The notes beneath the pieces were generated by a model. The model did not search any database, was not told the origin of the DNA, and saw only the letters and a list, made by a program, of their open reading frames with translations. Of a stretch of DNA of 64,000 nt, positions 20,853 through 32,039 are shown in pieces (position 1 is the stretch's first letter; each line of letters begins with the position of its first letter). The position numbers were made by a program, and so were the translations under genes. Source of the DNA: Diogma glabrata (Eukaryota > Arthropoda > Insecta > Diptera > Cylindrotomidae); NCBI GenBank assembly GCA_963693315.1, contig OY856186.1, positions 70,206,019 through 70,270,018 on the forward strand, given 5' to 3'.

Positions 20853-21030
20853 GCTCCTGCGCGTTTGAAGCAGGGTACTGCTTCCACGCCGCCAGAGTCT
20901 TTAACTATTATTTGGTGGATAATGAAATTGAATTTGAAGAAGAAAAATTTTAAAAAAAATTTTCCAAGTTTTTTGAAAATATGGAGGGACTCCTCCAGAG
21001 TCCTACATTGCTGTAGGGACCCTTAGAGCA

Positions 21031-21048
21031 GCCCCACGTTGGGCGCCA
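21031..21048 (-). promoter_or_regulatory. Primer-binding site, tRNA-Lys
   Basis: On the minus strand, three bases inside the 5' LTR, lies TGGCGCCCAACGTGGGGC. The plus-strand form GCCCCACGTTGGGCG followed by CCA equals the 3' end of insect tRNA-Lys(CUU) as I recall it, over 18 nt without mismatch. It would prime minus-strand cDNA synthesis. It fixes the element's orientation as leftward. Confidence 0.9.
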
Positions 21049-21051
21049 ATT

Positions 21052-24000
21052 TGTAATGAAGCGCTTTCTCATTGGCGAACCAATGAGAAGGACATAGCAG
21101 GAAGCGTACCTAGCGAGATTGATTTTCAAGCCCCAAACTAGCTTCAGTCCATGGGAACGATAAAGTAACCCTGCTACTTCAGCACAAATACAGACATGTA
21201 CGCTATTCACGAAAATTTGCAGAAATGGAAAGAAATACAAGTGGAAAAACGAAGACTCTGGCGACCCCATTGGCGAAAGACCCACGATCAACACGTCCAA
21301 TCCCTCCACAATCACTCTCAGACGCTCACACACTCACACTTCACGCATACTATCGTTCGCCCACACATTCACACTTCACACATACCAACATTCACCCGGA
21401 CATTCAATCACTGACTCGCCCTCTCACACACATTCCCACTTCTACATTAGACAGCAAAAAAAAATAAAGGTAATAAAACAAGTCCACTCACCCCATGATT
21501 AATCCTCCAGTCGTCCAAGTCCTTCGGCCTTAGCCCTCCATCAGTGATGATTCATCCAACAGGTATGGTATTACAAAAATAAATGTACGGATAATCCACT
21601 GGTGCGTGGTCAGTTCGGCAGCAATAGCAAACCAGTTGGTGTAAATATGGAGTTGAAAATATGACAGTATCAGCAAAAATTGTATATAAATAATCAGTTG
21701 CAATATTCCGAAATTTTGTAAAAATGCTGCGTTGAAAATACGATAATATCAGCAAAAATTGTATATAAATAATCAGTTGCAATATCCCAAAATATTGTAA
21801 AAATGTTGCGTTGAAAATTACGATAATATCAGCAAAAATTTTATATAAATAATCAGTTGAAATATCCCAAAATATGGTAAAAATTGTTGCGTTGAAAATA
21901 CGATAATATCAGCAAAAATTGTATATAAATAATCAGTTGAAATATCCCAAAATATTGTAAAAATGTTGCGTTGAAAATACGATAGTGTCAGCAAAAAAAG
22001 ATATTATCAGCAAAAAAACTTGTATATAAATAATCGGTTGTAATAGCCAAAATTTGGTAAAAATGTTGTGTCGAAAATACGATAGTATCAGCAAAAAAAA
22101 ACTGGTATATAAATAATCAGTTGAAATATCCCAAAATATTGTAAAAATGTTGCGTTGAAAACACGATAATATCAGCAAAAATTGTATATAAATAATCAGT
22201 TGCAATATCCCAAAATATTGTAAAAATGTTGCGTTGACAATACGATAATATCAGCAAAAATTGTATATAAATAATCAGTTGAAATATCCCAAAATATTGT
22301 AAAAATGTTGCGTTGAAAAGGCGATAATATCAGCAAAAATTGTATATAAATAATCAGTTGACATATCCCAAAATATTGTAAAAATTGTTGCGTTGAAAAT
22401 ACGATAATATCAGCAAAAATTGTGTATAAATAATCAGTTGAAATATCCCAAAATATTGCAAAAATGTTGCGTGGAAAATGCGATAATATCAGCAAAAATG
22501 GTATATAAATAATCAGTTGAAATATCCCAAACTATTGTGAAAATGTTGCGTTGAAAATACGATAATATCAGCAAAAATTGTATATAAATAATCAGTTGTA
22601 ACAGCCAAAATTTGGTAAAAATGTTGTGTTGAAAATACGATAGTATCAGCAAAAACGGTATATAAATAATGCGTTGCTATACGGTGATAATGTTCAAAAC
22701 TTGGTAGAAATGTTGTGTTGAAAATACGGTAGTAACAACAAATATTGCATGTAAATGATACGTTACAATGCGGTGATAACATCCAAAACTTGGTACAAAT
22801 GTGGCGTTGAAAATACGGTAGAATCAGCAAAAATGGTATACGAATAACGGTGATATGATAATTGATAATACGGTGATAACAGCCAAAATTTTGTAAAACA
22901 AAAAAAAATGTTGCGTTGAAAATACGGTAGACTCAGCAAAAATTGTATACGAATATTAAGTTGAAATATGTCAAACATACGGCAACAATAGCAAAATTTT
23001 GACGCAAATGCTGCGCTGAACCAAGTAGTAATAGCCCAAAACTTGATATAAAATGATGTGTTACCCCGAATATAACATATGACAGCACCAGCCAAAAATT
23101 CAATATCTATGTTGCGTTGCAAGGTGTATGAGATCTAGTAGTAATAGCCGAAAATTTGAAACCAAGGTTGCGTTGAAATGGTTAGTAATAGCATAAATTT
23201 GATACCAGGTTTCGGTAAAATGTATATTAATAACATAAATTTGATATCATGTTGTGTTGAAATAATTATTACCAAGCTGTGATGAAATCAAAAAAAAATG
23301 TTCAATTCACTCTCCAGTATTTCCAATATCATCAATAACCGCTACCCTTCATTATTGAAACCCAACACAGCAAGCCATCACATTGAACATTGTACTAATC
23401 CTTGTTTCCAGTGTATGTAGTATTTGCAAGACAAGGCCAGAATCTAGTTCGCACAATCGCAGGGTAATTTTCGCTGGAGTCTAGCAAAACACTATAGATA
23501 TCGTTCATGCACTAATTTTCTTCGTATTTGCAACTGTGGTTTACCAACAAAAAAAAAAAACATGCAGTTGATCACAAGATTGTTTGTCGAGCCTCCCTTT
23601 TAGTCACAGTAATCTCGGTTAAACCATCACAAAGAAATTATGTACAGAAAGTAACATTTGTTAGATTTAACAGAGTTTTATTGATTTAAATCGTTAATAT
23701 GATTAATTAGTATCGATAAGAATTATATATCTATTCTCTACGATAGGTTCTTATACTATGACTTTCCTTACAGCTTATAAAATTAAATCATTTAATGCAT
23801 CTAGGATAGATATAACATTTACAAAATTTTATTGATTTTTATTTACGTTCACCTTTGTGCATATTGAATTGAGAATGGATAATGTTAATTATATTTTATT
23901 TACACGATTCACGTTTATATTTTAAATAATTATAATTATTGATATTACAAATCAGTTCGGATATGAGAACACAACAAAACAAATATAATTTATTGTGACC

Positions 24001-25676
24001 TTGGTATTGTAGATAAGTCTACCACTAATAATGTTTGGTTTGCAAGTTTTTTTTTGCAATTGTTGCCTGTAGTCATCCGTTTTATTATTTTATTTCCTGG
24101 ATTCAACCAATTAGTTTCATAATTAACGGTAATGCCAACGGGAATTAATTCATAATCATCCCAAGTTCGGATTATATTTTAGGATTCTGATCACTGATCG
24201 GCATAAAATTGATTGGCGGTATTAGTTTCTTATGATCAAATAAATTTTATTGGTAACACGAAGGTTTCCAGCCCAAAGAAAATTATTGAAACTAATACAA
24301 AGTAAAAATCTAACGGTTGTACCGCTACACTAACCTGTCGTGCAAGGCCACCATTCCACATATCATAATTTAATTACCAAACTGCGAGTGGTTCTGCTTC
24401 TTTCTTTGTGAAATCACAATAAACACAATTATAATTTAGCAAAATTACCAAAAAAAACAGACGGTAATGACAAGGACACCGGCACAAACATAAAAATATA
24501 TTTTCTTGTGGTTTAAATTCCACTTATGGCGGAGACTACTGACGTCAACCATTTATTCACACGTAGCACTATATTTCTTGTTTTAATTCGACCGATCTAA
24601 CAATTTTATCTAAATAATTGCAGGACTACGTACCCACATAAAAAAAACAAAGAACTAACACCGAATTTAACTTTGGAACATTTGATAACTTTTTATATCC
24701 CGAAACAAAACATGCAAATTGACAATCTCCACCAAATCCAAAGAGACGTCAAACGCCCGAATAAAAATGTAATAGAACTAAGAGAGAGAATAAGTTACCG
24801 TGCTCATTATATAGTCAAATTTTCAATCTCGCAATAACTCGAATAAAGTATTTAGATGAGAGATAATTAATTTACATCAGATTTTCAAATTATTGGGAAC
24901 TTATTATAGTTCACAAAACCGTTTGCTACTTGATAATATTGTACCAAAATAAGGTTGGGATCCCCAATATTTCCGACACATTCATAACACGTATAATTGA
25001 ATTCAAAATGAATCAAATACAGATTCGATCAATGTTATGATGTTTAGACATTTAATAACTACATTCTGCAATATCAATACAGTGAAGTTCAGATCAATCA
25101 CGGAAGGATTGTTTAAAGCAAAACACTCATACAAAGACAAATCAAATGTTTAACAAGGCAGAAATAGTAATTCGTTGTATGTTGACGATTGGAAACAAAA
25201 TACACGTAGCTGTTGTGAGGTTTTGAGAATTTCGTTATTTCATTACGGTTTGTGTTTTGAAACAAAAAAGTTCAAACTCAAGTAGTAAGGCGAGGACAAT
25301 CGAATGGAAGTATAACGCGCGTCAATTTTAGTGCGTTGCAAGATTAAATTCTGATTAATTTTTAGTGATTATACGGATGATGATTAAGGAAAATTATTAA
25401 TTAATTCAAATTAACCAATATTGTGTTATATTAATGAATAAACAATTCAAGGTAATTAGTGTAATTTTCCCTCTCCCACACGTTTGTCCGGCTATTGCAG
25501 ATTTAGTAGATTTTGAGAAATATAAGGAAACTATGGGTTAAGGAAACTACACGAAATATGACCATTGATGACGAAGGGATGAGAATCTATTACAGGTGGT
25601 ACAGATTAATATAAGGAACAACAACTAAGGAAACTGCGACTATAATGTACTATATTATCCCAGACTATCCATTACA
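21052..25676 (-). repeat. 5' LTR (right copy), 4625 bp
   Basis: This is the near-identical partner of 8234-12857. Because the element is read leftwards, this copy is the 5' LTR and should hold the promoter. Transcription would run from its right part towards the primer-binding site at 21048. I did not find a convincing TATA or initiator to mark the start of transcription. Confidence 0.95.
21648..23138. repeat. 79-bp tandem array inside right LTR
   Basis: This is the same array as in the left LTR, at the same relative place and with the same order of variant units. That order shows the array was copied as a block at reverse transcription and has not been reshuffled since insertion. Confidence 0.9.
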
Positions 25677-25680
25677 CCGC
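25677..25680. repeat. Target-site duplication, right (CCGC)
   Basis: This is the second copy of the 4-bp target duplication flanking the 17.4-kb element. Removing the element and one copy joins the two halves of the surrounding pol relic without a gap. Confidence 0.85.
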
Positions 25681-26480
25681 AAGTGAAAAGGATTGCTTGG
25701 TTGCTATACTAGATATTAAGAAAAATCGTGCATCCATCGACAGTCACCCTTTCAAGATGATTACCGATCACGCCTTACTCAAGTGATTGATGCAGCAGAA
25801 AGATCTGTCAGGTCATCCGGCACGATAGAGCTTGAAGCTGTAAGGATTCACTTTTGATGTTAAGCATCGGCGTGGTAAGCTAAACGTGGTTCCAGATGCT
25901 CTTTCGATTTTTTCTCTTGTGATGCGGCTTTGTCCTAGACTTATATTTTTAATCTTGATCTAAAATATCTTGCTTTCAATAGCGACAATTTTCTTAAATT
26001 AAATATTTTCTTAATTAATTATTTTCTTAAATTTTCTTTTTCGGTTTTCTTACTGATTTACGTACGTCCGTAAATCGATGAACCGATGAACTTGTGTATA
26101 AAAAAACTTAATTTCTCCCAAGGTGATGATGCACCGTAAGGAGAAACTTGGAAATTATAGATCTCCGAAGGGTAAATGAACAAGATGACTTCCCACGCCA
26201 TGATCTTCCTACCTCTGCAAACGGTGGAGTTGAAACCTATATCACATACCTCGATTTTACTTTTGAACGCGGATGGCCACACAATTTAAAGACTATGTTT
26301 CTCAATTTTGGAAAAACTTTGCATTGAGTGACATTGGAAAGTTAAGTGGCAAATTAGCTCGAAAATTCATGAAAGCCAAATTTATCAGGTAAGTTGGTAG
26401 CGCGTCCTATGAATTGGAGGACGTGATTTCCCGACTACGTGAAATATTTACAAAGACGTGCGTCAATAGATATATAATTA
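25681..26480 (+). pseudogene. Decayed gypsy pol, 3' half (RNaseH and integrase end)
   Basis: This continues the relic that breaks off at 8233. The first bases resume the RNase H region (SEKDCLVAI, then KMITDHALLK and LMQQKDLSGH, then NVVPDAL near 25885-25905), exactly what follows in the intact copy. The integrase core is deleted between about 25930 and 26280. The last part (LSGKLARKFMKAKFIR near 26345-26395, then SASYELEDV) matches the integrase C-terminus. Multiple stops make it a pseudogene. Together with 7085-8233 it forms one relic split by the later insertion. Confidence 0.8.
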
Positions 26481-26583
26481 TCTCTAGTTCTTCTTTTATT
26501 TCCTACTGTCCGAAAAACCCTTCCAATTTTTCTTAAATACTGCATCGTTCACCTTTATTCGGTCTTCGGCTTTAATTTTTTTG

Positions 26584-26656
26584 TCTGGCTCTGCTAGCTC
26601 TGTCGGTAGAGTCTTTATATCTTTAGCTCTTTAGTTCTGGGTTTGAGTCCGTACCC
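26584..26656 (+). pseudogene. tRNA-like relic (tRNA-Lys-like)
   Basis: The sequence has an A-box-like GCTAGCTCTGTCGGTAGAG and, about 30 nt on, a B-box-like GGGTTTGAGTCC, in the spacing of a tRNA. The 5' part resembles tRNA-Lys (GCTAGCTCAGTCGGTAGAG). The acceptor stem does not close well and there are extra bases, so it is a pseudogene or the head of a tRNA-derived SINE. It lies just after the integrase relic. Confidence 0.45.
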
Positions 26657-26689
26657 GACTTCCATCTCGTTGTTTTTATGGTTCTCAGA

Positions 26690-26765
26690 ATGAAGTCAAC
26701 CAGACCTCCATCTTTCGTCCTGTCCTATAATGAACAAGCTATTATCCGTCCTATCTACATATAGG
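26690..26765. repeat. Rearranged protease-region relic
   Basis: CAAGCTATTAT followed by CCGTCCT and CTACATATAG here matches phrases at about 7159-7212 in the 5' half of the gypsy relic, with a different spacing. It looks like a small duplicated or rearranged piece of the same relic. Confidence 0.35.
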
Positions 26766-26769
26766 AATA

Positions 26770-27770
26770 TACTAAAGTGTTGTTCAAAAATGTTTATATG
26801 CATTTTTAAATCAACTCATTTTGTGTGCTGCAGCACACTTATTTCTTATAAGTACATATGTCACTTCCGGGAAGACAGGTTAATATTCTGTTTATTTTCC
26901 ATTTATTTTTGCCTATTTATGGGAAACTGAAACGAATTTAATTTTTTTTGTGTAATTGTTTTTTTTTAAAAATAATATACATAGTTTGCTGAGTCAAATG
27001 TCAAATAGAGTAAATAATATTTTAGTTTAGTGTAAGTTTAACGTTTAATGTGGTGCTAGAGTCCCAAGGGAGGGTTGTGATATAGCCAGAGGTTAATTTA
27101 GGGAGGATTGTCATATAGTTTGCTCCATAGGTAGGAACTAAGACTCAAATTTAATTTTGACAACTGTTTTGCTGCATTCCGTTCAACTTCTGATGTGTAA
27201 TTTTCACTCATTGCTGGGTTATTCCTTTGCACTAATCAGATACTTTCAGATAATCTTGTAATAAGTAGGAAAATATTTGTGTGCATTTAGAAAAAGCAAA
27301 CTTCAAATGATTTTTCGTATATGATTCAATTTTAACTTTAGCTTAAAATTCAGAAAATGGAAAAAGCTTTAAATTATTTTTTATTCGATTTTCTATAAGT
27401 TGCATGTTTGTTGGGTTTCATTTTTTGGCTTCGATTCCGAAATATGTTTACTTTTGGTAGTTTTTTTTTTATTTCTAGTAGTATTGTATTGATGAAATGT
27501 TATTATATCCATATGGTAATAAAATATTTACGTTATAAATATAAAATGGTTTTGTTTTGTAGATTTGCATTTAAATATTTTTTTATTTCAATCGATGTAA
27601 TAGTGATGATATCATGAGTTGAATGTATATTTATATATATAACTCGTTAAAATTTTACCATCAATGTTTGATTGCAAACTGTTAAGCGTCAAAACAATAA
27701 ATATAAATTTATTTTTAGAATGAATGATTTCTATTTAAACATTGGGCTACGCTCTGTATTTTTGTTACAA
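26770..27770. other. Unassigned AT-rich sequence
   Basis: I see only short, T-rich open frames without recognisable protein features. Confidence 0.4.
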
Positions 27771-27774
27771 CAAA

Positions 27775-27865
27775 AAGTGCTGTGTAATAGGGATTGTGTA
27801 TTGTTATATGACACAACAATACACAAATACTTACTTTTAATGAGGTCTAGAACCTACAACAAGAA
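27775..27865 (-). mobile_element. 3' end fragment of a non-LTR element
   Basis: TGTGTAATAGGG, then a CACAACAATACACAAATAC-like stretch and AGGTCTAGAACC, match 32329-32410 near the A-tail of the larger non-LTR element at 32300-35400. It is a short, diverged 3' fragment of the same family. Confidence 0.5.
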
Positions 27866-28494
27866 ACGCTCAAACAAATTAATTAAAATTTTGGTGAAAA
27901 CTCCGTTTTAGATCTATAAACAATCAATAGTTGTTTTGGGGGAATCATCATCGGATTGCCGACTTATATATATATATATATTGGCCGACTGCCAAAATAT
28001 TAAAAATTAATCAACTTTTATGAAAAAATTCGATTCAGTTTTATGACCTGCATACTCTCAGAGATGCAACAACCATTCAAACTTGATTGGCCTCACAAAA
28101 ACCCTAATAACCAACAAAACAAAGAACCATAACCAAGAAAGTGTAAATGGAAATTGAGTTAATAGCAAGTTTCCACTTTGTTCGTAAGGAGAATCTGAAC
28201 ATCAGGTTTTCTTTATTGATCAATTATATTTCAATATTTATGGTCGAGACAGATCGAATGAAAAGCATTAACAACTCGCACCTTCAAGCTGTACGCATAC
28301 GAGTTTTTAAAAGTATTAATCAGCCGTTCTTCGCATTAAATTGCATGTTTTTTGTGTATGATTATTAACTTTTTTATATTTGAAATTGTGATTAAATGCA
28401 TTAAAGACAAAATATGCCTTATTAAATGTCTGATTGATCGTGAAGCTAGAGCGACGCATATGAACTTCTTTTTGGTTGCAACAAATTGGCTAAT
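27866..28494. other. Unassigned sequence with short TA run
   Basis: A TATATATATATATATA run lies at about 27966-27981. I see nothing else that I can name before the gap. Confidence 0.4.
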
Positions 28495-28694
28495 NNNNNN
28501 NNNNNNNNNNNNNNNNNNNNNNNNNNNNNNNNNNNNNNNNNNNNNNNNNNNNNNNNNNNNNNNNNNNNNNNNNNNNNNNNNNNNNNNNNNNNNNNNNNNN
28601 NNNNNNNNNNNNNNNNNNNNNNNNNNNNNNNNNNNNNNNNNNNNNNNNNNNNNNNNNNNNNNNNNNNNNNNNNNNNNNNNNNNNNNNNNNNNNN
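28495..28694. other. Assembly gap (200 N)
   Basis: Exactly 200 unknown bases. The right edge falls at the start of a repeat monomer, so the gap probably reflects collapse or misassembly of that repeat. Open frames running through it are meaningless. Confidence 0.99.
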
Positions 28695-29640
28695 GCACTC
28701 TCACGGTAGATAGAAAGGTAGATAAAAAAATTTTTCTGTACATATGTGTTCTATTAATATCTTTTACAAGTTCGTGAATCAGCAAAACCTGACACGTGAC
28801 TAAGAAACTAAAGTTTTTTTTTCTAAAAAAATTGATTTTTAAAACCGTTATAACAGCCGTTTGGATACTAATATTTTTTATAAATTAACAAATTTAAAAT
28901 CCTTTATTGAATTTATTTTAAAAATAGACCTCTGCAGTTAGAGGTTTCTGAGTGAGCGGCTCCAACAAAAAAGTTTGCAAAAAAACATTTTTTTTTTAAA
29001 ACAACCGGCACTCTCACGGTCGCATTTGTAGAGCCAGATCAAAAAATCTGTTTTAAAAATGTGTGTTTTATTAATATTTTGGACAACTTCGTAAATCAGT
29101 TAAATCCGACACATGGTTAAGAAACTAGAGGCTTTATACTAGAAAAAAAGTCTGTTTTTTAGATCCTTTATAACGGCCGTTTGGATACTAATATTTTTAA
29201 AACTTCATAAATTTAGAATCTTTGAAAACTTTATTATCAATTTCTTCCAAAAAATAGACCTCTGCAGTTAGAGGTTTTTGAGTGAGCGGCTCTAACAAAA
29301 AAGCTTGTACAACACAAAATGCGTTTGAATCAACTGGCCCTCTCACGGTCGCATTTGTGGAGTCAGATATAAAACCTTTTTTTTAAAAATGCGTGTTTTA
29401 TTAATATCTTGGACAAGTTCGTAAATCAGCAAAATCCAACACATGGTTAAGAAAGTAGAGGCTTTGTACTAGAAAAAAATAGGTTTTTTATGCCGTTATA
29501 ACCTCCGTTTGGATACTAATATTTTAAAACACTTCATAAGCTTAGAATCTGTGGAAACATTTTAATCCGTTTCTTATAAATATAAAACTCTGCAGTTAGA
29601 GGTTTTTGACTTGTCGGCTCCAACAAAAAAGTTTGCAACA
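28695..29640. repeat. Tandem monomers of about 320 bp
   Basis: Three monomers begin with CTCTCACGGT at 28698, 29011 and 29340 (spacing 313 and 329). Each continues with GGACAAGTTCGTAAATCAGC-like, CCGTTTGGATACTAATATTT-like and CTCTGCAGTTAGAGG stretches. A related monomer occurs at about 43405-43700. The array touches the assembly gap, so its true length is unknown. Confidence 0.8.
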
Positions 29641-29829
29641 ATCCCCAAAATAACATTTTGCAAAAATCTTATAACAGTCAATGAAAAAAAATATAAAAAG
29701 TTTTGAATAAAAGAAATTAATTTTAATTTCTTAGAAATAAACTATTTCGATATTTTACAGTAATTGCACGACATATGATATATCATATTGGTCGGGATTG
29801 GTATGTGAGACAATAATCTAGATTATTGC

Positions 29830-31510
29830 ATTATAAGTTTGTCAAAAAAATGTTGTCAACTGTGTCAAAAGAAAGATTTTTATTTATTTTTTTGCCCAAT
29901 TTTTTGGAAAAAAATTAAAATTAATAATATGTATGACATGAAAATATATTATTATTATAGAGAATTATGGCATTATAAGTTTGTCAAAAAAATAATGTCA
30001 AGCGTGTCAAAAACTGATTTCATTGATTTTTTAGCCAATTTTTTGGGAAAAAAATGTAGCTGTTTTTATGACGTAAATGTAATTGAAAATGAAATTGGAC
30101 ATGGAAATTTTTTAATTTGATATAGTTTTTGAAATATTTTTGGAATTTTGAAAAAAGTTTGTATTTTGATTTTGTAATAATTTTTGCAATATTTTTAGAA
30201 TTTTGGAAAAAGTTTTAAATTTTGATTTTGTAAGAATTTTTGGAATATTTTTGGAATTTTGAATTTCAAATTTTTGATTTTATTATGATTTTTGGAATTT
30301 TGAAAAAAGTTTCAATTTTTGATTTTGTAATAATTTTTGCAATATTTTTAGAATTTTAAAAAAAGTTTGATTTTATTATAATTTTTACAATGTTTTTGGA
30401 ATTTTGAAAGAAATAAGAATTTGTGATTGTGTAATATTTTCTCGCATCGCTAAATTGAAGGTTTTTGAATAGTTTGCTGAAAATGAAAATGAAATTGGAC
30501 ATGGACATTTTTGAATTTGTTATAGTTTTTGAATATTTTTGGAATTTTGAAAAAGTTTCAATTTTTGATTTTGTAAGAATTTTTGGAATGTTTTTAGAAT
30601 TTCAAAAAATTTTAAATTTTTGATTTTATTATAATTTTGGGAAAAGTTTCAATTTTTGATATTGTTATAATTTTTGCAATATTTTTAGAGTTTTGGAAAA
30701 AGTTTGAATTTTTGAATTTTTAAGAATTTTTGGAATATTATTAGAATTTAGATAAAGTTTAAATATTTGATTTTATTCTAATATATGGAATATTTTTTGA
30801 ATTTTGTAAAAAAAATAGAATTTTTGAATTTTATATATATTTAGAATTTTGAAAAAAGTTTCAATTTTTGATTTTGTAAGAATTTTCGGAATATTTTTAG
30901 AATTTTGAAAGATTTTAAATTTTTGATTTATTCTTAATTTTTGAAAAAGTTTCAATTTTTGATATTGTTATAATTTTTGCAATATTTTTAGAATTATGGA
31001 AAATCTTCGAATTTTTGAATTTGAAGAATTTTTGCAATATTATTAGAATTTAGAAAAGTTTAAATATTGGATTTTATTCTAATTTATGGAATATATTTTG
31101 AATTTTAAAAAAAAAAAATAGAATTTTTGAATTTTATATAGATTTTCAGAATTTTGAAAAAAGTTTCAAGTTTTGATTTTGTAAGAATTTTTGGAATATT
31201 TTTAGAATTCATAAAAATTTTAAATTTTTGATTTTATTATAATTTTTATAATATTGGAAAAAGTTACGAATTTTTAATTTTGTTATAATTTATGCAATAT
31301 TTTTAGAATTTTTGAAAAAAGTTTTAATCTTTGATTTTGTAATAATTTTTGAAATATTTTTAGATTTTGGTTGGAAAAAAGTTTGAATTTTTAATTTTAT
31401 TTAATTTTACAATATTTTGGAGTTTTGAAAGAAATTTGAATTTGTGATTTTGAAATGTTTTCTCGAAACGCTAAATGGAGAGGTTTTTGAGTAGTTTGCT
31501 GATTGTACCA
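29830..31510. repeat. AT-rich tandem array with higher-order structure
   Basis: First a module of about 136 bp (GCATTATAAGTTTGTCAAAA) occurs twice (29830, 29968). Then short units built from AGTTTCAATTTTTGATTTTG, TAAGAATTTTTGGAATATTT and TTAGAATTTTG recur about every 50-60 bp. Two large blocks (about 30078-30480 and 30482-31505) each open with GAAATTGGACATGG and close with a GTTTGCTGA-like end, which suggests a higher-order repeat. A short open frame at 29839-30120 is part of the repeat. Confidence 0.75.
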
Positions 31511-31659
31511 TCTTTTCACTAAATTATGTAAATATAATATGATCTATTATAATTTTCCGACAACGTATTGATGTTTCGTGTGAGTTTTGAATACATATCT
31601 AAACAGAGAAATAAAATACAACTAAAAATACAAGTACTTTAACAAAAAGTTATGTTTGA

Positions 31660-31795
31660 TATACATGGCTGCTCAAAACTAAAAACCATGTCCTCATAAA
31701 ATTTTTTGCGAAAACTATATCCAAATCCTTAACCCAGACCGAAGTCTTGATATCTCAGAGCTTGAGATTTCAGCCCCTCCATATTTTAGAATTAA
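31660..31795. repeat. Dispersed repeat end, paired with 50206-50335
   Basis: The stretch from AAAACTAAAAACCATGTCCT to TTTCAGCCCCTCCATATTTT recurs at 50206-50335 with few changes. In both places it follows the AT-rich array family, so it appears to be one end of the same dispersed repeat. Confidence 0.75.
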
Positions 31796-31964
31796 AATTT
31801 ACTGCAAAAATAATAATAATGCAACTATAGTAAAAACAACTTAAAGACAAAACAAAACAATCTTGATTGGCAACATAACAATTATTTAAAGCTATCAAAA
31901 TACAAATCAGCTGATCACAAGTGTCAAATTTTTCGGTAAAAAGGTCTATGCATCAATCAGCTGT

Positions 31965-32039
31965 GTTCGATTTGACTGAAGAAACTGAAAGATTGAATGC
32001 AATTGTTATTGTTTTTCAGTTGTTTCAATCAAATCGAAC
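31965..32039. ncRNA. Candidate miRNA-like hairpin or small foldback
   Basis: The arm starting GTTCGATTTGACTGAAG at 31965 pairs with the arm ending AATCAAATCGAAC at 32039. About 24 of 27 positions pair, with a loop of roughly 20 nt. The size and shape fit a pre-miRNA or a tiny foldback element. There is no evidence of expression. Confidence 0.35.

Larger units (their letters stand above)
18644..21030 (-). other. 2.4-kb structured leader of the element
   Basis: This lies between the primer-binding site and the Gag ATG. The part next to the primer site (20270-21030) is GC-richer and full of perfect inverted repeats, listed separately. The part from 19000 to 19620 carries three degenerate copies of a module of about 80-100 bp that also occurs once in the 3' region. 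19750-19990 is low-complexity T/A-rich sequence with TTTATT-type repeats. Short minus-strand frames at 20016-20300 and 20527-20721 show no domain I recognise. Packaging, dimerisation or internal ribosome entry are reasonable ideas for such a leader but are not shown. Confidence 0.7.
8234..25676 (-). mobile_element. Complete 17.4-kb Ty3/gypsy-type LTR retrotransposon
   Basis: The element is 17,443 bp and is read on the minus strand. It has a 5' LTR at 21052-25676, a primer-binding site at 21031-21048, a 2.4-kb structured leader, a RING-Gag ORF (17078-18643), a middle ORF (16815-17144), pol (13649-16765), a short 3' region (12858-13648) and a 3' LTR at 8234-12857. LTR ends are TGTAATG/CATTACA and a CCGC duplication flanks it. 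Domain order protease-RT-RNaseH-integrase places it in Ty3/gypsy (Metaviridae). I found no envelope-like ORF. The LTRs differ, by eye, at about one substitution and three single-base indels, so the insertion is recent. A purine tract before the 3' LTR is not obvious. The only damage noticed is an 11-bp duplication at the start of pol. Confidence 0.95.

Noticed and set aside
28336..28785. ORFs spanning the run of N
   Set aside because: Most of their length is unknown sequence in an assembly gap.
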